Shown here: one piece after another, positions 40,135 through 51,296 of the stretch
How positions within the stretch are numbered: the stretch's first letter is position 1
Layout of the letters: every line of letters starts with the position of its first letter
Origin: Tethya wilhelma
Lineage: Eukaryota > Porifera > Demospongiae > Tethyida > Tethyidae
Direction: 5' to 3'
Length of the DNA stretch: 64,000 bases
NCBI GenBank assembly: GCA_964030475.1
Contig: CAXIPT010000001.1
Span: 19,517,228-19,581,227 of the forward strand
Program-made: the position numbers and the translations under genes
Notes under the pieces: generated by a model
Databases searched by the model: none
Told to the model about the DNA's origin: nothing
Seen by the model: only the letters and a program-made list of their open reading frames with translations

Positions 40135-41926
40135 TTACACACACACTGTAGATGGTTTCCACACGGTGGCCACTGGCAGTCCCCTCGGTCACATTGCAGT
40201 CTGGGACCTTGATGACCGTAGGCTGGCCACAGTGATGAGAGAGGCTCACAATGGAGCCGTCTCTGGTCTACACTTCCTCCAGTCACAGCCACTAATGGTC
40301 ACCTCGGGACCAGACAACACGTGAGTGGGTTGATGCATGCATCTAGCTTATTTCAACACTCCATAGTATTGCCATGAAATTTTCTGCTAAAATTTTTTTA
40401 GAAGTTAAGTTTTCATGTTGTTTTAATTTTCTTTCAAAGCACAGTCAATTTGTTAACTATCCAATTTATAGTATTAGAATTTGTATTTATAACCTCTTTG
40501 AAGAGTTGTGTGAAAATGTGTTTTTTAGAGTTAAGATGTGGATCTTTGATCAGTCTGACGGCAGTGCTAGGTTGCTAAGAGGGAGGTGTGGTCACAGTGC
40601 CCCACCCACCAGGATACAGTTTTGTTCCATTGGAGGTGACGCTGTGAAGATACTCAGCGGAGGTATGTCCATTGGTTTGAGAATACTATGAAGTACGTAT
40701 GTACATGTACGTGTGTGGCAAGTAATGATAGACTGTCTATACATTGTGTATGTGTAGGTTTGGATAACTCTTTGAGGCTGTTTGCAATTCACAAAGACGT
40801 TCAAATGAACATGGAGTTATCTCAAGGTAGGTGCCTCAAACTGTATTCGACTTTGACAGGGCATTCTACATTGTATGTTAGCTCCTCTCTGCAATCTTGT
40901 AGGTTCTTTGGTAAAGAAATCCAAGAAGAAAGGAGTTAAAATTGAAACTCTGAAACTACCAGCTATGACTGATTTTGCTTTAGGTAGGATTTTATTATTA
41001 CAGTACATCATATGCTATCACATGACTGTCACATGATCTCCAGAGACCACTAGAGCCAGGGAGTGGGACAGTGCTGTCTCGTGCCATGTGGGTCATGACT
41101 CCGCCCAGACTTGGAACCTCCTCAAGTCAACCATCGGCCAGCACTCCCTCACCTCAAGACACATTGACATGGGAGCCAGACCTGTGGTGAGTTAGTTGGG
41201 AAAGTACAACAAGAGTTTGTGTGTGTGTGTCTTGTTTGCTGAGCTGGCAAGTCTGTTATTTGCATTCCAATCTTGTGACCACAATACTTTACGATGGGAT
41301 TTACACACCCATTGCTGTCTCGGCAAAATCACACTTGATCGTACCTCCTCTGTGTGTATAAACCTACTGTAGTATATATGTCTCATGTGAGTATCATGTG
41401 ACTTACAGTATGATGTCATTATGATGTCATGTCTCCATACAGTGTGTGACAATGACTGGCTGTGGTAACTATGTGCTCCTGGGTATGACTACTGGTCATG
41501 TTGAGATGTTCAACGTACAGTCTGGCATCCACAGAGGGGAGTTTGGAAGACCAAGAGGTGAGGGCGAAAGTTTTGAAATCCTGATCGAAGAGATTCTGTA
41601 GACTATGAGCGCTATTATAGTTAGTGGCTATAACTTTTATATTCTGTGTACCGAATAGCAGGAAAGTTTTGCGGTGTCAAACTGTTGCGGATATCTCTAG
41701 TCAAATATGTTTTGTGTTTTAACTTTCGTGTATGAGCTGTGCAAGCCCATACGTTTATACATTACAGAAAATTTGCGGAGTGTGAATAACAAAGTATTAA
41801 TTGCTTATATTCTTGTGTTGTCTCCTGTGTCTGTCCCCCTCAGCCCACTCCAAGGTGGTGAGAGGTATAGCTGTGGATGCTGTGAATATGGAGGTGTTCT
41901 CTGGATCAGGAGATGCTACTGTTAAG
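39442..41926 (+). CDS. WDR36: WDR36/UTP21, second copy, exons 3-10 only
   Basis: Exons 39442-39762, 40152-40320, 40529-40662, 40758-40826, 40903-40983, 41044-41186, 41443-41557 and 41844-41926. Exons 3-8 have exactly the lengths of the left copy, and the proteins differ at only a few residues (e.g. CSIGGDAV against CSVGGDAV, IDMGARPV against IDVGARPV). The two extra pieces complete exon 9 (SGIHRGEFGRP) and add exon 10 (HSKVVRGIAVDAVNMEVFSGSGDATVK), which correspond to about residue 500 of human WDR36. The copy has no exons 1-2 because the contig begins at 39359, and no exons after 10: MBL E starts 160 bp further on, on the other strand. Most likely the second allele. Confidence 0.85.
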
Positions 41927-42084
41927 GTACACGTGTGGAGATGTGTGTGATAGTTTGTACAGCTTGTGTGTGTTAGCTAGGTCCCTTGCTTCTTAATAGT
42001 ATCAATGCGCGGCGACAATGATCTCTGTTCAACATATAAGTATATGAAAAAAGTACGAAGAGAAATGCATGTAGTAGGATTTTG

Positions 42085-44808
42085 CTATAAGCTGCAATAA
42101 ACAATGCCATAGTCACTCTTTATATCTAAAATTGTATCAAGTCGAGAATTGAAGCATTGCAAGTTGTCAGCAGTTATCCGTTGGCCATTAATGACACAAA
42201 TTTGATCACCAGTTTGGATCCTACCATCTCTTGCAATTGCTCCCCTGGGGTTGATGCTCTCTACTATACATTTCCCAGTGGGAAATATTTTAAGTGTCAT
42301 ACCTGCCCATTTCCATGCAGGAACAGGTACTGTAGTTGTGAGTACTGGTAGTTTAGTCACCATAAATATCCCAGAAGGATTACGTGTCCAGTCCCGTTGA
42401 TTGTGACCGTATGTGTACTGATAAAACATCCAATGTCTTGCAATTGTTGTACTGTCATTTAGAGGTTCTAGAAATGTGACTTGGTCTTTAGATAGTGTCT
42501 CCTCCAGGACATAGTGTAGATTGAGTGACTGGTGTCCCTTCCATGGCTCGTGAGGAGCTGGTACTGCAATGATGGTTGCTTCAGTTTCTACTTGACATGT
42601 TGTAGTGTTTACTATTGTGACATTGGTTTTGTAGTAAAATGGGTACTTTGGTTTGACAGTTTCAATTTCACAGTATGTTCGTTGTTTGTGTCTGATCATC
42701 TCAATGTACCCTCGAGGAGACCACTCTACTAGATTGTTATTATCCAATATTCTTTGCCACCAGAGAGGAAAAGGAGGAATGGTTGGATTGATGTGCAGCT
42801 CCTGGAGTTGTTGAGTGATGTCTGGTAGCCAGTAATCCTCATCCAGTTTGATCCATTGATTTGGACATGGGGCATCTCCGTCTCTGTAATCCACGAGGTC
42901 ATCGGTGTGATATATGGTAACCCACTTCCACCATCTTTTGGGTAATCCATCGAGCTTATCACTTCTGAGACCATAGCTGTTGGTCATCAGTATCATGGAC
43001 TTAGTTTCTCTATCTACATTGGCTGTTACAATGTCCCTGAGGACTTCACCATGAGGGTGATCGTAGTTAGCATAGCCCCCTCCTGAGATCAGGTAGATGT
43101 CAGCTTCAAATAAACTATAAAATTCTAAATCAGATATTTCAGTTTTTTTCTTTGGGACCTTGTGTGTGCTGCCGTGGTGAGGGACCTGGAATATACGGAC
43201 TTTCCTCTCGTCTAAGTCAAGTTTACTGTGAATGATATCACAAATAGAGTCTCCAGTGAAAACTGCACCAATACAATCATGATCCATGTCATCAATTGTT
43301 GTAATAATACTTGTATGATTGATGTGAGCTGGTAGTGGTTTTCTCTTTTCATGTACAGAGATTACATGTATTTTTACTCGTCTTTCTCTTATCTGGCACA
43401 TTACTCCATTGGCATGAGTAAAGTAGCAATCAAATTTGTTAAAACTTGCCACATCGTTATATTCCAATTGTTCCACTGTAACACTTGTATGTCTTTTGTT
43501 TGTTAATGATATTAGTTCAAACAAATTTTGTATTTGAAATGCTTCTGTAATTAGAATGTCACCCCTGAAATTTTCTCCATACTCCTTTAGAAGTTTTATT
43601 ATCCCATCGTAATGATCTGCGTCAGGATGAGTGATGATGATGGTCTCTAGTGTTTCCGGACAACGACATTTTCTAAGGCACTCCTGCCTGTTATTTGTGT
43701 GTTGTCTGTTCCTATCAGTTAATGATGCACTATCATACTTTTTCCCACCATCTATTAGAATACATCTTGTTGTTTTTCTTCGTCGCTTGTCTAGAAAAAA
43801 TACATACATGACATTGTAGTATAATTATAATATTAATGATCACAGCAAATTTGTTTAGCGAACAATTTTTTCCCCTAAATTTCTTATGTTATTGTATAAC
43901 TAGGAGTACACATTGTGCAAAATAGTGCCTCGCGCTAGCTTTACATTCACCACTTGTAAAATTGTATGCAGTATTGATGTGATGAATCATTGATGATGCT
44001 GAGCAATCATAGTGTTTGGAATCATTGACTCAGTGATTTGTGCATCTAATCATAGATATATCATGGATAATATTATTTAATGATATAATATTTATACATG
44101 TCATTGCGTGTGATATGCAGACTCCAAAAGACCTCCTGTCATATACCACTGAGCTAGAAGAGCGGAAGACCACTTGATCAGGCTGAGGTACTCAAAGTAA
44201 CCAAGCTGCTAGCTGACTGTGCTAGTCAATGAGAAACACATGCACATAGCTGCTATCAGTCATTACATGTACCACAGTGAACCAATCGATGGTTTTTTAG
44301 CTGTTTGTATAGGAATCTTCTTTGCCTTCTAGCTGTTATTCTTGCATAAAAACAGAAGTGTAATTTACTCTTGCTCACTAAAACTAAAGATAAACATAGA
44401 CACTCGAGTGCTATGCACGTTGAGCTACCAAGTAGTGATCTTTACCAGAAAAAAATTGCATTCCAAAATGACGTGACGTCACGTTAGAACTAATTGCATT
44501 CGTAAAGCGTGACAGGACATACATATATATATATAAAACACTTGCTGGCAAACTGAACCATATGTCGCGATTAGATGCCTCGTGCTAAGGTGCTCGGCAA
44601 TTAAGTCAATCTACAAAATTAATGGAGTTGATAAAGTTTCTTCATTAACCAATTGGAACTCCACATAATATTATTTTAGATTTGACTTACCATCCTTTAT
44701 CCATTGTTTATAGAACTTCACTAGGAAGCAGTCACCTTGTCCAACATTTATTGCATAGATACAAAATTTTTCCCTTTCCTTGCTCTGTGCTTCAGTTTTA
44801 GAAGCCAT
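42085..44808 (-). CDS. MBL-fold hydrolase with C-terminal PDZ domain, copy E
   Basis: Exons 44691-44808 and 42085-43790 join in phase 1 to 607 residues. Exon 1 (MASKTEAQ, then FCIYAINVGQGDCFLVKF) starts at the only ATG after the promoter module. Exon 2: CILIDGG, THPDADHYDG (about 43630), ILITEAF, SIITTIDD, FTGDSI, VPHHGSTHK (about 43175), LISGGGYANYDHPHGE, VTNSYGLRS, WSPRGYIEM, PAPHEPWKG and LNLHYVLE. The last 75 residues (42088-42320) form a PDZ domain: AGMTLKIF, ESINPRGAIARDG, IQTGDQICVINGQ, ITADNL. PDZ domains usually bind C-terminal peptides and could tether the enzyme to a scaffold. The variable loop is minimal here (KRKPLPAHIN), so this may be the ancestral layout. Metal-site residues are intact. 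Intron 1 carries the 700-bp insert. Convergent with WDR36. Confidence 0.85.
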
Positions 44809-45090
44809 TTCTTTGGGTCTATTAAGCTTTGCTATTGTATCTGTTTGAAGTGGGTGTAACTGACTGACTGGCTGTCGTGCTATGGATTGATTGGTTGACA
44901 TTTGCTGCCCACATGGTGGTCAGTGGCTAGGGGTGTGTATATTGTTCATGCTGCACAATGAATATAGCTCTGTTGCTAGGGCACTCCCTCCTAAGCATAC
45001 TCTGTCTCTATGTGCTATGTTTTATCAGATCAGAAGAGTACCACCCACGAATATTGAGATAAACATAGCTTTATAGTGTCTACACAAGCC
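44809..45090 (-). promoter_or_regulatory. MBL-family promoter module, copy E
   Basis: Mirror of 14515-14792 with very few differences; tgcccacatggtggtc on the plus strand marks the conserved gaccaccatgtgggca. Confidence 0.6.
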
Positions 45091-45329
45091 TAGACCTTCA
45101 TGCTCTCTTTGAATTGGATTTCTTTAATTTTTTTTACACAACAAACTACTTTCATGCGACTATCACACACATACAGTAGACAATAATCATTAATATAGAG
45201 CTCAACTAAGGCCTATAGCTGACTAGTGTACAACAGAAATGTAGCAATCATTTGTACAACAAAGTAAAAAAAACTCATGTGTAGAAAACTTTAGTGCAGA
45301 ATTCATGATTGTTCGTAGATAATTTCTAT

Positions 45330-45711
45330 ATAGTGTAATGTCCATTGTATTGGATTGAAGAAGGCTGTTTATTGATGGCATATTGTCAGCAGTTATGCAA
45401 TTTTAAGATACCCTATTTGGATGGTACCTTAATTGCAATTGCTCCTGTGGAGTTGATGCTGTGTGTATAGTACATTTTCCAGTGAAATCTTCTTAGAGTA
45501 TCATACCTGTACGTTCCCCTACAGGTGTCCAAATACTGACTACTCACAATTTCACCGTGAATGTTTGTACCTTTCGATCTTTGTTACGTATATATGTACG
45601 TGTCCAGTCCTGTTGATGTTGACCGTATGTGTATTGATAAAACTTACTTTGTCTTCTAGGTATAGGTTCTAGAAATTTGACTTGGGGTTGATCATGACTT
45701 AAAGTGCTCTC
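45330..45711 (-). pseudogene. MBL D-type 3' end fragment with decayed PDZ tail
   Basis: From the contig end at 45711 the minus strand reads ESTLSHDQPQVKFLEP to a stop at 45544-45546, the same end (TVKL) as copy D, then the same PDZ relics. Only the last 55 codons are present because the contig ends here. Confidence 0.8.
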
Positions 45712-45712
45712 N
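45712..45712. other. Contig join (n) between two MBL fragments
   Basis: To the left is a D-type C-terminus, to the right an E-type exon 2, both cut in mid-codon sequence; the two halves do not belong to one gene. Confidence 0.8.
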
Positions 45713-46484
45713 TTCTCTTTTCATGTACAGAGATTACATGTATTTTTACTCGTCTTTCTCTTATCTGGCACATTACTCCATTGGCATGAGTAAAGTAGCA
45801 ATCAAATTTGTTAAAACTTAGCGCATTGTGATACGTATATTCCATTTGTTCCACTGTAACACTTGTATGTCTTTTGTTTGTTAATGATATTAGTTCAAAC
45901 AAATTTTGTATTTGAAATGCTTCCGTAATTAGAATGGTACCCCTGAACTTTTCTCCATACTCCTGAAGAAGTTTTATTATACCATCATAATGATCTGCGT
46001 CAGGATGGGTGATGATGATGGTCTTGAGTGTTTCTGGACAACCACATTTTCTAAGGCACTCCTGCCTGTTTTTTGTGTGTTGTCTGTTCCTATCAGTTAC
46101 TGATGCACTATCATACTTTTTCCCACCATCTATTAGAATACATCTTGTTGTTTTTCTTCGTCGCTTGCCTAGAAGAAATACATACGTGACATTGTAGTAT
46201 AATTATAATATTTATGATCACAGCAATTTAATTTTGTTTAGTGAACAATTTTTTCCCTTAAATTTCTTATGTTATAGTATAATTACGTCAGTCTATGAAA
46301 TTAATGGAGTTGACAAAGTTTCTTTGTTAACCAATTCAAACTCCACATATTTTAGATTTGACTTACCATCTTCTCTCGACTGTTTATAGAACTTCACTAG
46401 GAAGCAGTCACCTTGTCCAACATTTATTGCATAGATGCAAAATTTTTCCCTTTCCTTGCTCTGTGCTTCAGTTTTAGAAGCCAT
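45713..46484 (-). CDS. MBL-fold copy E', 3' truncated at contig end
   Basis: Exon 1 46367-46484 and exon 2 from 46168 down to 45713. The residues are close to copy E but distinct: KQSREDG for KQWIKDG at the end of exon 1, then SVTDRN, KCGCPETLKT, EKFRGTILITEAF, VEQMEYTYHNALSF. THPDADHYDG is intact. Intron 1 is only 198 bp, without the 700-bp insertion of E and E1. The remaining two thirds of the protein lie in the gap. It is a separate paralogue or a diverged allele. Confidence 0.75.
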
Positions 46485-46770
46485 TTCTATTAAGTTTTGC
46501 TATTGTATCTGTTTGAAGTGGGTGTAACTGACTGACTGGCTGTTGTGCTATGGATTGATTGGTTGACATTAGTTGCCCACATGGTGGTCAGTGGTTAGGG
46601 GTGTGTATATTGTTCATGCTGCACAATGAATATAGCTCTGTTGCTAGGGCACTCCCTCCTAAGCATACTCTGTCTCTGTGTGCTATGTTTTATCAGATCA
46701 GAAAGAGTACCACCCACAAATATTGAGATAAACATAGCTTTATAGTGTGTACACAAGCCTAGACCTTCAT
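46485..46770 (-). promoter_or_regulatory. MBL-family promoter module, copy E'
   Basis: Colinear with the E and E1 modules; a small deletion removes the acccaaagaa segment just before the ATG. Confidence 0.55.
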
Positions 46771-47162
46771 GCTCTCTTTGAATTGGATTTCTTCAATTTT
46801 TTTACGCAACAAACTACTTTCATGCAACTATCACACACATACAGTAGACAATAATCATTAAGATAGAGCTCAACTAAGGCCTATAGCTGACTAGTGTACA
46901 ACAGAAATGTAGCAATCATTTGTACAACAAAGTAAAAAAAACTCATGTGTAGAAAACTTTAGTGCAGAATTCATGATTGTTCGTAGATAATTTCTATATA
47001 GTGTAATGTCCATTGTATTGGATTGAAGAAGGCTGTTTATTGATGGCATATTGTCAGCAGTTATGCAATTTTAAGATTTGGATGGTACCTTTATTGCAAT
47101 TGCTCCTGTGGAGTTGATGCTGTGTGTATAGTACAATTTCCAGTGAAATCTTCTTAAGAGTA

Positions 47163-47743
47163 TCATACCTGTACAATGCCCTGCAGGTACCCCCAAATAC
47201 TGACTACTCGCAGTTTAGTCACCATGAATGTTTGTAACTTTCGATCTTTGTTACATATATATGTACGTGTCCAGTCCTGTTGATGTTGACCGTATGTGTA
47301 TTGATAAAACTTACTTTGTCTTCTAGGTATAGGTTCTAGAAATTTGACTTGTGGTTGATCATGACTTAAAGTGCTCTCCAGGACATAGTGTAGATTGAGT
47401 GTTTGTCGTCCCTTCCTTGGCTTGTGCAATGGCTTGTGCCATGGCTGGTGAGGAGCTGGTACTGCAATGATGGTTGCTTGTTGTTCATATCTTGTTGTAG
47501 TGTTTACAATCTTGACCTTTGCTTTGTAATAAAATGGATACTCAGGTTTAGCAGTTTCCGTTTCACAACGATTGTTTACTTTTTCTGTGATCATCTCAAT
47601 GTAGCCTTGAGGTGACCACTCTATTAGGTTATCTGGTGGGTTAATTCTTCCCTGTGAATTTGGTGAACATTGAGTAGGATCTAGGGTTATCCATTGTTTT
47701 GATTGGTGGTGGCGGTCTTTGTTGTCTTCATCCCTGTAATCTA
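47163..47743 (-). pseudogene. MBL D'-type C-terminal fragment
   Basis: The minus strand from the join reads DYRDEDNKDRHHQSKQ, NLIEWSPQGYIEM, PAPHQPWHKPLHK, LNLHYVLE, like copy D. It diverges at the end: KLQTFMVTKLRVVSIWG runs past the position of the D stop, retaining FMVTKL as in copy E, then stops at 47163. PDZ remnants continue to about 46930 in another frame (TGMILL, HSINSTGAIAI). The 5' two thirds are missing at the contig boundary. Confidence 0.75.
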
Positions 47744-47744
47744 N
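47744..47744. other. Contig join (n)
   Basis: An MBL D' frame on the left, an unrelated Ser-rich frame on the right; the minus-strand frame that crosses it is spurious. Confidence 0.85.
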
Positions 47745-49657
47745 GGGAATTGGACCTTGAAAATGGTTTGGTATCGGATCTCGTACGTTCGTACTGAGAC
47801 GAACGAGGAGAGGTTTTCTCGGATGCTTCACCACGTGATCCAGAAGATGATGACGAGGGTAACCCCTGTACGTTAGGATGAGCCGGTCGGGTCACGGAGG
47901 TGGTGAGAGGAGAGGACCAATTCGAAGCAGTACCCGTTGAAACCACCGCCTGAACCTTCGAACTAGCCAGCTCCGAGACAACAACACTCTCCTTCTCTGC
48001 GAGTTCTTCTAGAGAAGAATTACGATCGGTTTTGCTACTAGAGGACGCTGAAGCAGAGGACAACACCTTCTGTTGGTCCCCGGCCTGCAAGGGCGGGGAG
48101 TCTACGGGGTCCCACTGGTCGTGACCGAAGAAGAGCCCCTCCATTTCCATGTCCGAGGCGGCAGGGATGATGGTGGAAGAGGAGAGGGACGGGTCGTTGA
48201 ACGAGGGTAGAGAGGAGGAGGAGGAAGAAGGAGGCTTCTTTGAAGTCGAAGGAGTTTGTTCGGATGAAGATGACGGTGAGGAATTGGCAGTGGAAGAGAC
48301 GGTAGTTGGTTGTGGGGAGGATTTCAAATTATCTGGTTGTAGGGATAAATCGCCCGATTTTCTCTGAACCGGTCCCCTTACAGTTCCAGCACTTCCGACT
48401 TTCTTCCACTTACTCCTTGGATGTTGCTGCTGCTGTTGCTTTGCAGTGGTGGTCTTAGAATCAGCAGGAGCACCAGTCACACTAGCGTTACTACTAACAA
48501 CACCAGAGTCTACTAGTTTCTCATCACTCAACGTACGAGAGACGGGTCCATTTTCAGACAACCGTGAATTCCTCTTACCCCCTCCACCTCCAGAGGACAC
48601 TCTGCCCCCTCGTCTGCTCCTCTTATTGGAAGAGGAAGACGATTGAGAAACGTTCTGCTGTTGTGCGATGAAAGGTGGAGAGCCCAGCTGATGGTTGGCA
48701 CCAAGGACCGGTGTGGTCGCCTCTTCCTTGGGGGTAGTGGTGGCGTTGGTGGTAGCACTTGTGGAAGAAGACGTCTGGTACGTGTCTTTGGCAAAGGGAC
48801 CCAGTTCTAACAACTCCTGGTCGATTCTCTCCAGCACTACTTTGTACTTTTGAAGATACTCGCTCATCCTTTTGCTCACACCTGCTTCGGTTGATTCACC
48901 CACAACAAGGGTGGTGTAGTTCCTGCCTTCCACGAGGGACTTTATCTTGAGCTCTTCTTCGTCTTGTAGTTGTCTCTCTCCCTCGTTGGACGTTTCATTG
49001 GTCGGTGTGACCATCATGTGACCCGAGAGGAGAGGGAGAGGGGGCACTCGCGGGGGATCGGAGGAGAGGGAGTAGGTGAGGGATTGGATTTCTTCCTTCT
49101 TCACTTGAGGCACTTCAAGATTTTGTTTCAAACAAAAGTCCTCCTGAAACCGAAAGAGAAGAAACATACAAAGCACATAAACTCACATGAATCAGCACTT
49201 GGTATCCCAGAACTGTAGTGATATCTCTTCATTGTTAGCAATGACAAACACTGGCCTAGCTCTTTTGTACATGTAAGTCAACTCTATCTGAATCTCTAAC
49301 TGACTTCTGACTCATAACAGCCCTAACAGCCCTTATCCAAACCTCAAAAGATGCGTTAACTCTGAATCATTAAGAGCCCTTACAACAATAGGGGGTGTGC
49401 TAACTCTAGGTGAGCATATCCTGTCCAAAGCACATGGAATAATCAGGGCAATGCTACAATGCTGCAGTGGTAATTATAGTAGGTGTTTATACTGTGAGTG
49501 ATCCACAGTCCAGACCTACCATGATTCTGTTCTGTCCCTCAATGAACTCCACGTCGCGTTCCAAACCCTTCAGCTCGTGTCTGAGGTGCTTGTTTTGAGA
49601 AACGATGGACTTTGCACTCTCCAGCAGTCCAGCTGGTGTCATGGTCGTGATACCCAA
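47745..49657 (-). CDS. Ser/Thr/Lys-rich nuclear-type protein, two exons; candidate DOT1L C-terminal part on an inverted contig
   Basis: Exons 49520-49657 (46 residues: TPAGLLESAKSIVSQNKHL, ELKGLERDVEFIEGQNRIM, a coiled-coil pattern) and 49143 down to the contig end at 47745 (EDFCLKQNLEVPQVKKEE, then about 465 residues). Around residues 110-160 of the second exon KRMSEYLQKYKVVLERIDQELLELG looks helical; the remainder is low-complexity Ser/Thr/Pro with basic patches (NKRSRRGGRVSS, HPRSKWKKVG), typical of intrinsically disordered chromatin factors. The frame is open to the last base of the contig (KPFSRSNS). If the contig is flipped it continues directly into the plus-strand frame at 49716. Assignment to DOT1L rests on position and general character, not on a recognised domain. 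Confidence 0.5.
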
Positions 49658-49662
49658 CTGGA

Positions 49663-49664
<2 letters not shown>

Positions 49665-49714
<50 letters not shown>

Positions 49715-49715
49715 N
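49665..49715. repeat. (GA)n microsatellite ending at contig join
   Basis: About 45 bp of ga units run into the n at 49715. It sits next to the acceptor of the exon at 49657, as the pyrimidine tract on the minus strand. Confidence 0.9.
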
Positions 49716-50951
49716 TCCTCTGTACCAACCCCACCCAAGGAGGCAAGGAGAGAGAGGGGGGATAAGAGAAGCCACGAGAGGGTTTCTAAAGAGGAACATT
49801 TCAGAGAAGGAGGAGGTCACGTGAGGAAGTTGAAGCTGCCAACCCCTAGCAAACAGTCGCTAGGTCACAGTCATGTGACTTCCGGTGGGAGTGGTCACCA
49901 ACAGAGACAGCACCATTCGAAACACGGTAGTTCACATCCGAGACCAGTGCCACACCCATCTTCAGAAGATAGTCAGTCTCATCGACACTCTAAGCACGAT
50001 CGAGCACCTGTTGAACACCACCGTCCACAACAAGAGAGTCGGAGTCACTCGAGGGAACCTTCCCGAGAGTCCAGTAGACCAAGAAGCCGTCCTCCAAGTC
50101 GCCATAGCAACAGAGCCTCACCCGTGTCCTCATCCGCTGCCCCCCATTCTTTCAGTCCTCAAAGGAGAGACAGATTATCACCTGGCTCAGACGAAGACCT
50201 CTTTCAGAGGACCTCTGTAAATTCCTCCCGTCATGCCCCTCCCCCTACCCCACCCACTTCCTTTGACGTCCACAAAAAGTGGACCAACAGTAATGAGACG
50301 TCGCAGTCCCATCCGACCAAGGAGAGGAATCACGGGAAACATTCGTCACACAGTAAATCGCACAAGAAACATCGCGAGGATGGAACACCTTACTCAAGAA
50401 AGAGTGAGAAATCTTCCTTACACCAGGCAAGCAGTCGTGGTACAACGCCGGAGAGAAAACGCCACCACCATCAGCGCCCGCTTGTGCGAGATGCTGCCGG
50501 ACTCTTAGAGCCTTCGTCCGTAAAAGTGGACGGTCGCGATTCCTCACTCCCGACTAGCAAGGGAGACTTGAGGCGAAGGTCGTATGAGAGCGTTTCCGAT
50601 GAAGAGTCGGGTTTCGAGTTGAACAGGACGGGCAGAGAAGACTCCCAACGCTATGAACACGGTTTAGATCACCGTAGCTCGACCGGTGTGGCATCGTGGA
50701 GCTCAAGAAAAGATCGTAAGAGACGTTTAAGCGACAGTGAGAGCTCGAACAACGACACAGAGCTTCTTCTAGAATCGCAAAGAGCGTCAGGTGTGGTTGG
50801 GAAACACAAGAAACATAAGTATACCAGCAGCAACAGCAGCAACAGTGGAGGGGGAGGGAGTAGTAATAAGGGACATAGAGAGAAATGGAGGAAGAGTGAG
50901 GAGAGTTCTTTGAGTGGAAGTAAACAGAAACACAGCCACCATAAACATTAG
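49716..50951 (+). CDS. Arg/Ser/His-rich C-terminal region, last exon (candidate DOT1L C-terminus)
   Basis: An open frame of about 411 codons from the contig start (SVPTPPKEARRERGDK) to a stop at 50949-50951. It is extremely rich in S, R, H, K and P, with RS-like stretches (RPRSRPPSRHSNRAS), His/Lys clusters (HSHHKH at the end) and an acidic patch SVSDEESGFEL. The composition points to a nuclear, disordered nucleic-acid- or chromatin-binding tail. There is no own start codon with context; the frame appears to be the continuation of the exon on 47745-49143 after flipping that contig. It lies on the same strand as DOT1L. Alternative: the last exon of an independent SR-like protein. Confidence 0.5.
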   Translation, partial: SSVPTPPKEARRERGDKRSHERVSKEEHFREGGGHVRKLKLPTPSKQSLGHSHVTSGGSGHQQRQHHSKHGSSHPRPVPHPSSEDSQSHRHSKHDRAPVEHHRPQQESRSHSREPSRESSRPRSRPPSRHSNRASPVSSSAAPHSFSPQRRDRLSPGSDEDLFQRTSVNSSRHAPPPTPPTSFDVHKKWTNSNETSQSHPTKERNHGKHSSHSKSHKKHREDGTPYSRKSEKSSLHQASSRGTTPERKRHHHQRPLVRDAAGLLEPSSVKVDGRDSSLPTSKGDLRRRSYESVSDEESGFELNRTGREDSQRYEHGLDHRSSTGVASWSSRKDRKRRLSDSESSNNDTELLLESQRASGVVGKHKKHKYTSSNSSNSGGGGSSNKGHREKWRKSEESSLSGSKQKHSHHKH

Positions 50952-51296
50952 CATACAGTTGAAAGAGAAAGAGAATTAATTATAAAATATATTCTGTACT
51001 ATTATTATAACTAACCTTGCTAGTTTCACTATCCACCTCAGATTCCAGCCTTTATACCATGTTGTAAGTTTTCACTCTATACCTCTTGCTTTTGTGTTTG
51101 AATCTCAAAGTGTACTTTGCCTTAATTATATTCACGGACGCGCATGATTCGCAGAAGCATATTAGCTATGACCGATCGCAATAATTGACGGAGAGCCCTT
51201 CATGAATGTGATCGAAATCTAATCAAGCTTGAAAGATTTGGGTGGGCCACTATGGCCTAGTACCAGTACGGAATACAGCGTAAGATTGTGCACAAA
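50952..51296. promoter_or_regulatory. Intergenic region with promoter of VIT-VWA copy 3
   Basis: 345 bp between the basic-protein stop and the ATG at 51297. The CCAAT-containing block of copies 1 and 2 is not recognisable, so copy 3 probably has a different promoter. Confidence 0.4.

Larger units (their letters stand above)
39359..47743. repeat. Right arm of large inverted duplication (mirror of 13546-18190)
   Basis: Reversed, this segment gives MBL D-like end, MBL E', [join at 45712], MBL D-like end, MBL E, WDR36, matching the left arm with one extra D/E unit and with 2.0 kb (41518-43540) that the left arm lacks. It lies between DOT1L-type contigs and is bounded by joins at 39358 and 47744. 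Confidence 0.8.

Noticed and set aside
47728..47760. MBL D' and Ser-rich protein as one fused gene
   Set aside because: The joining frame crosses an n at 47744 and both sides have better partners elsewhere; it is a scaffold artefact.
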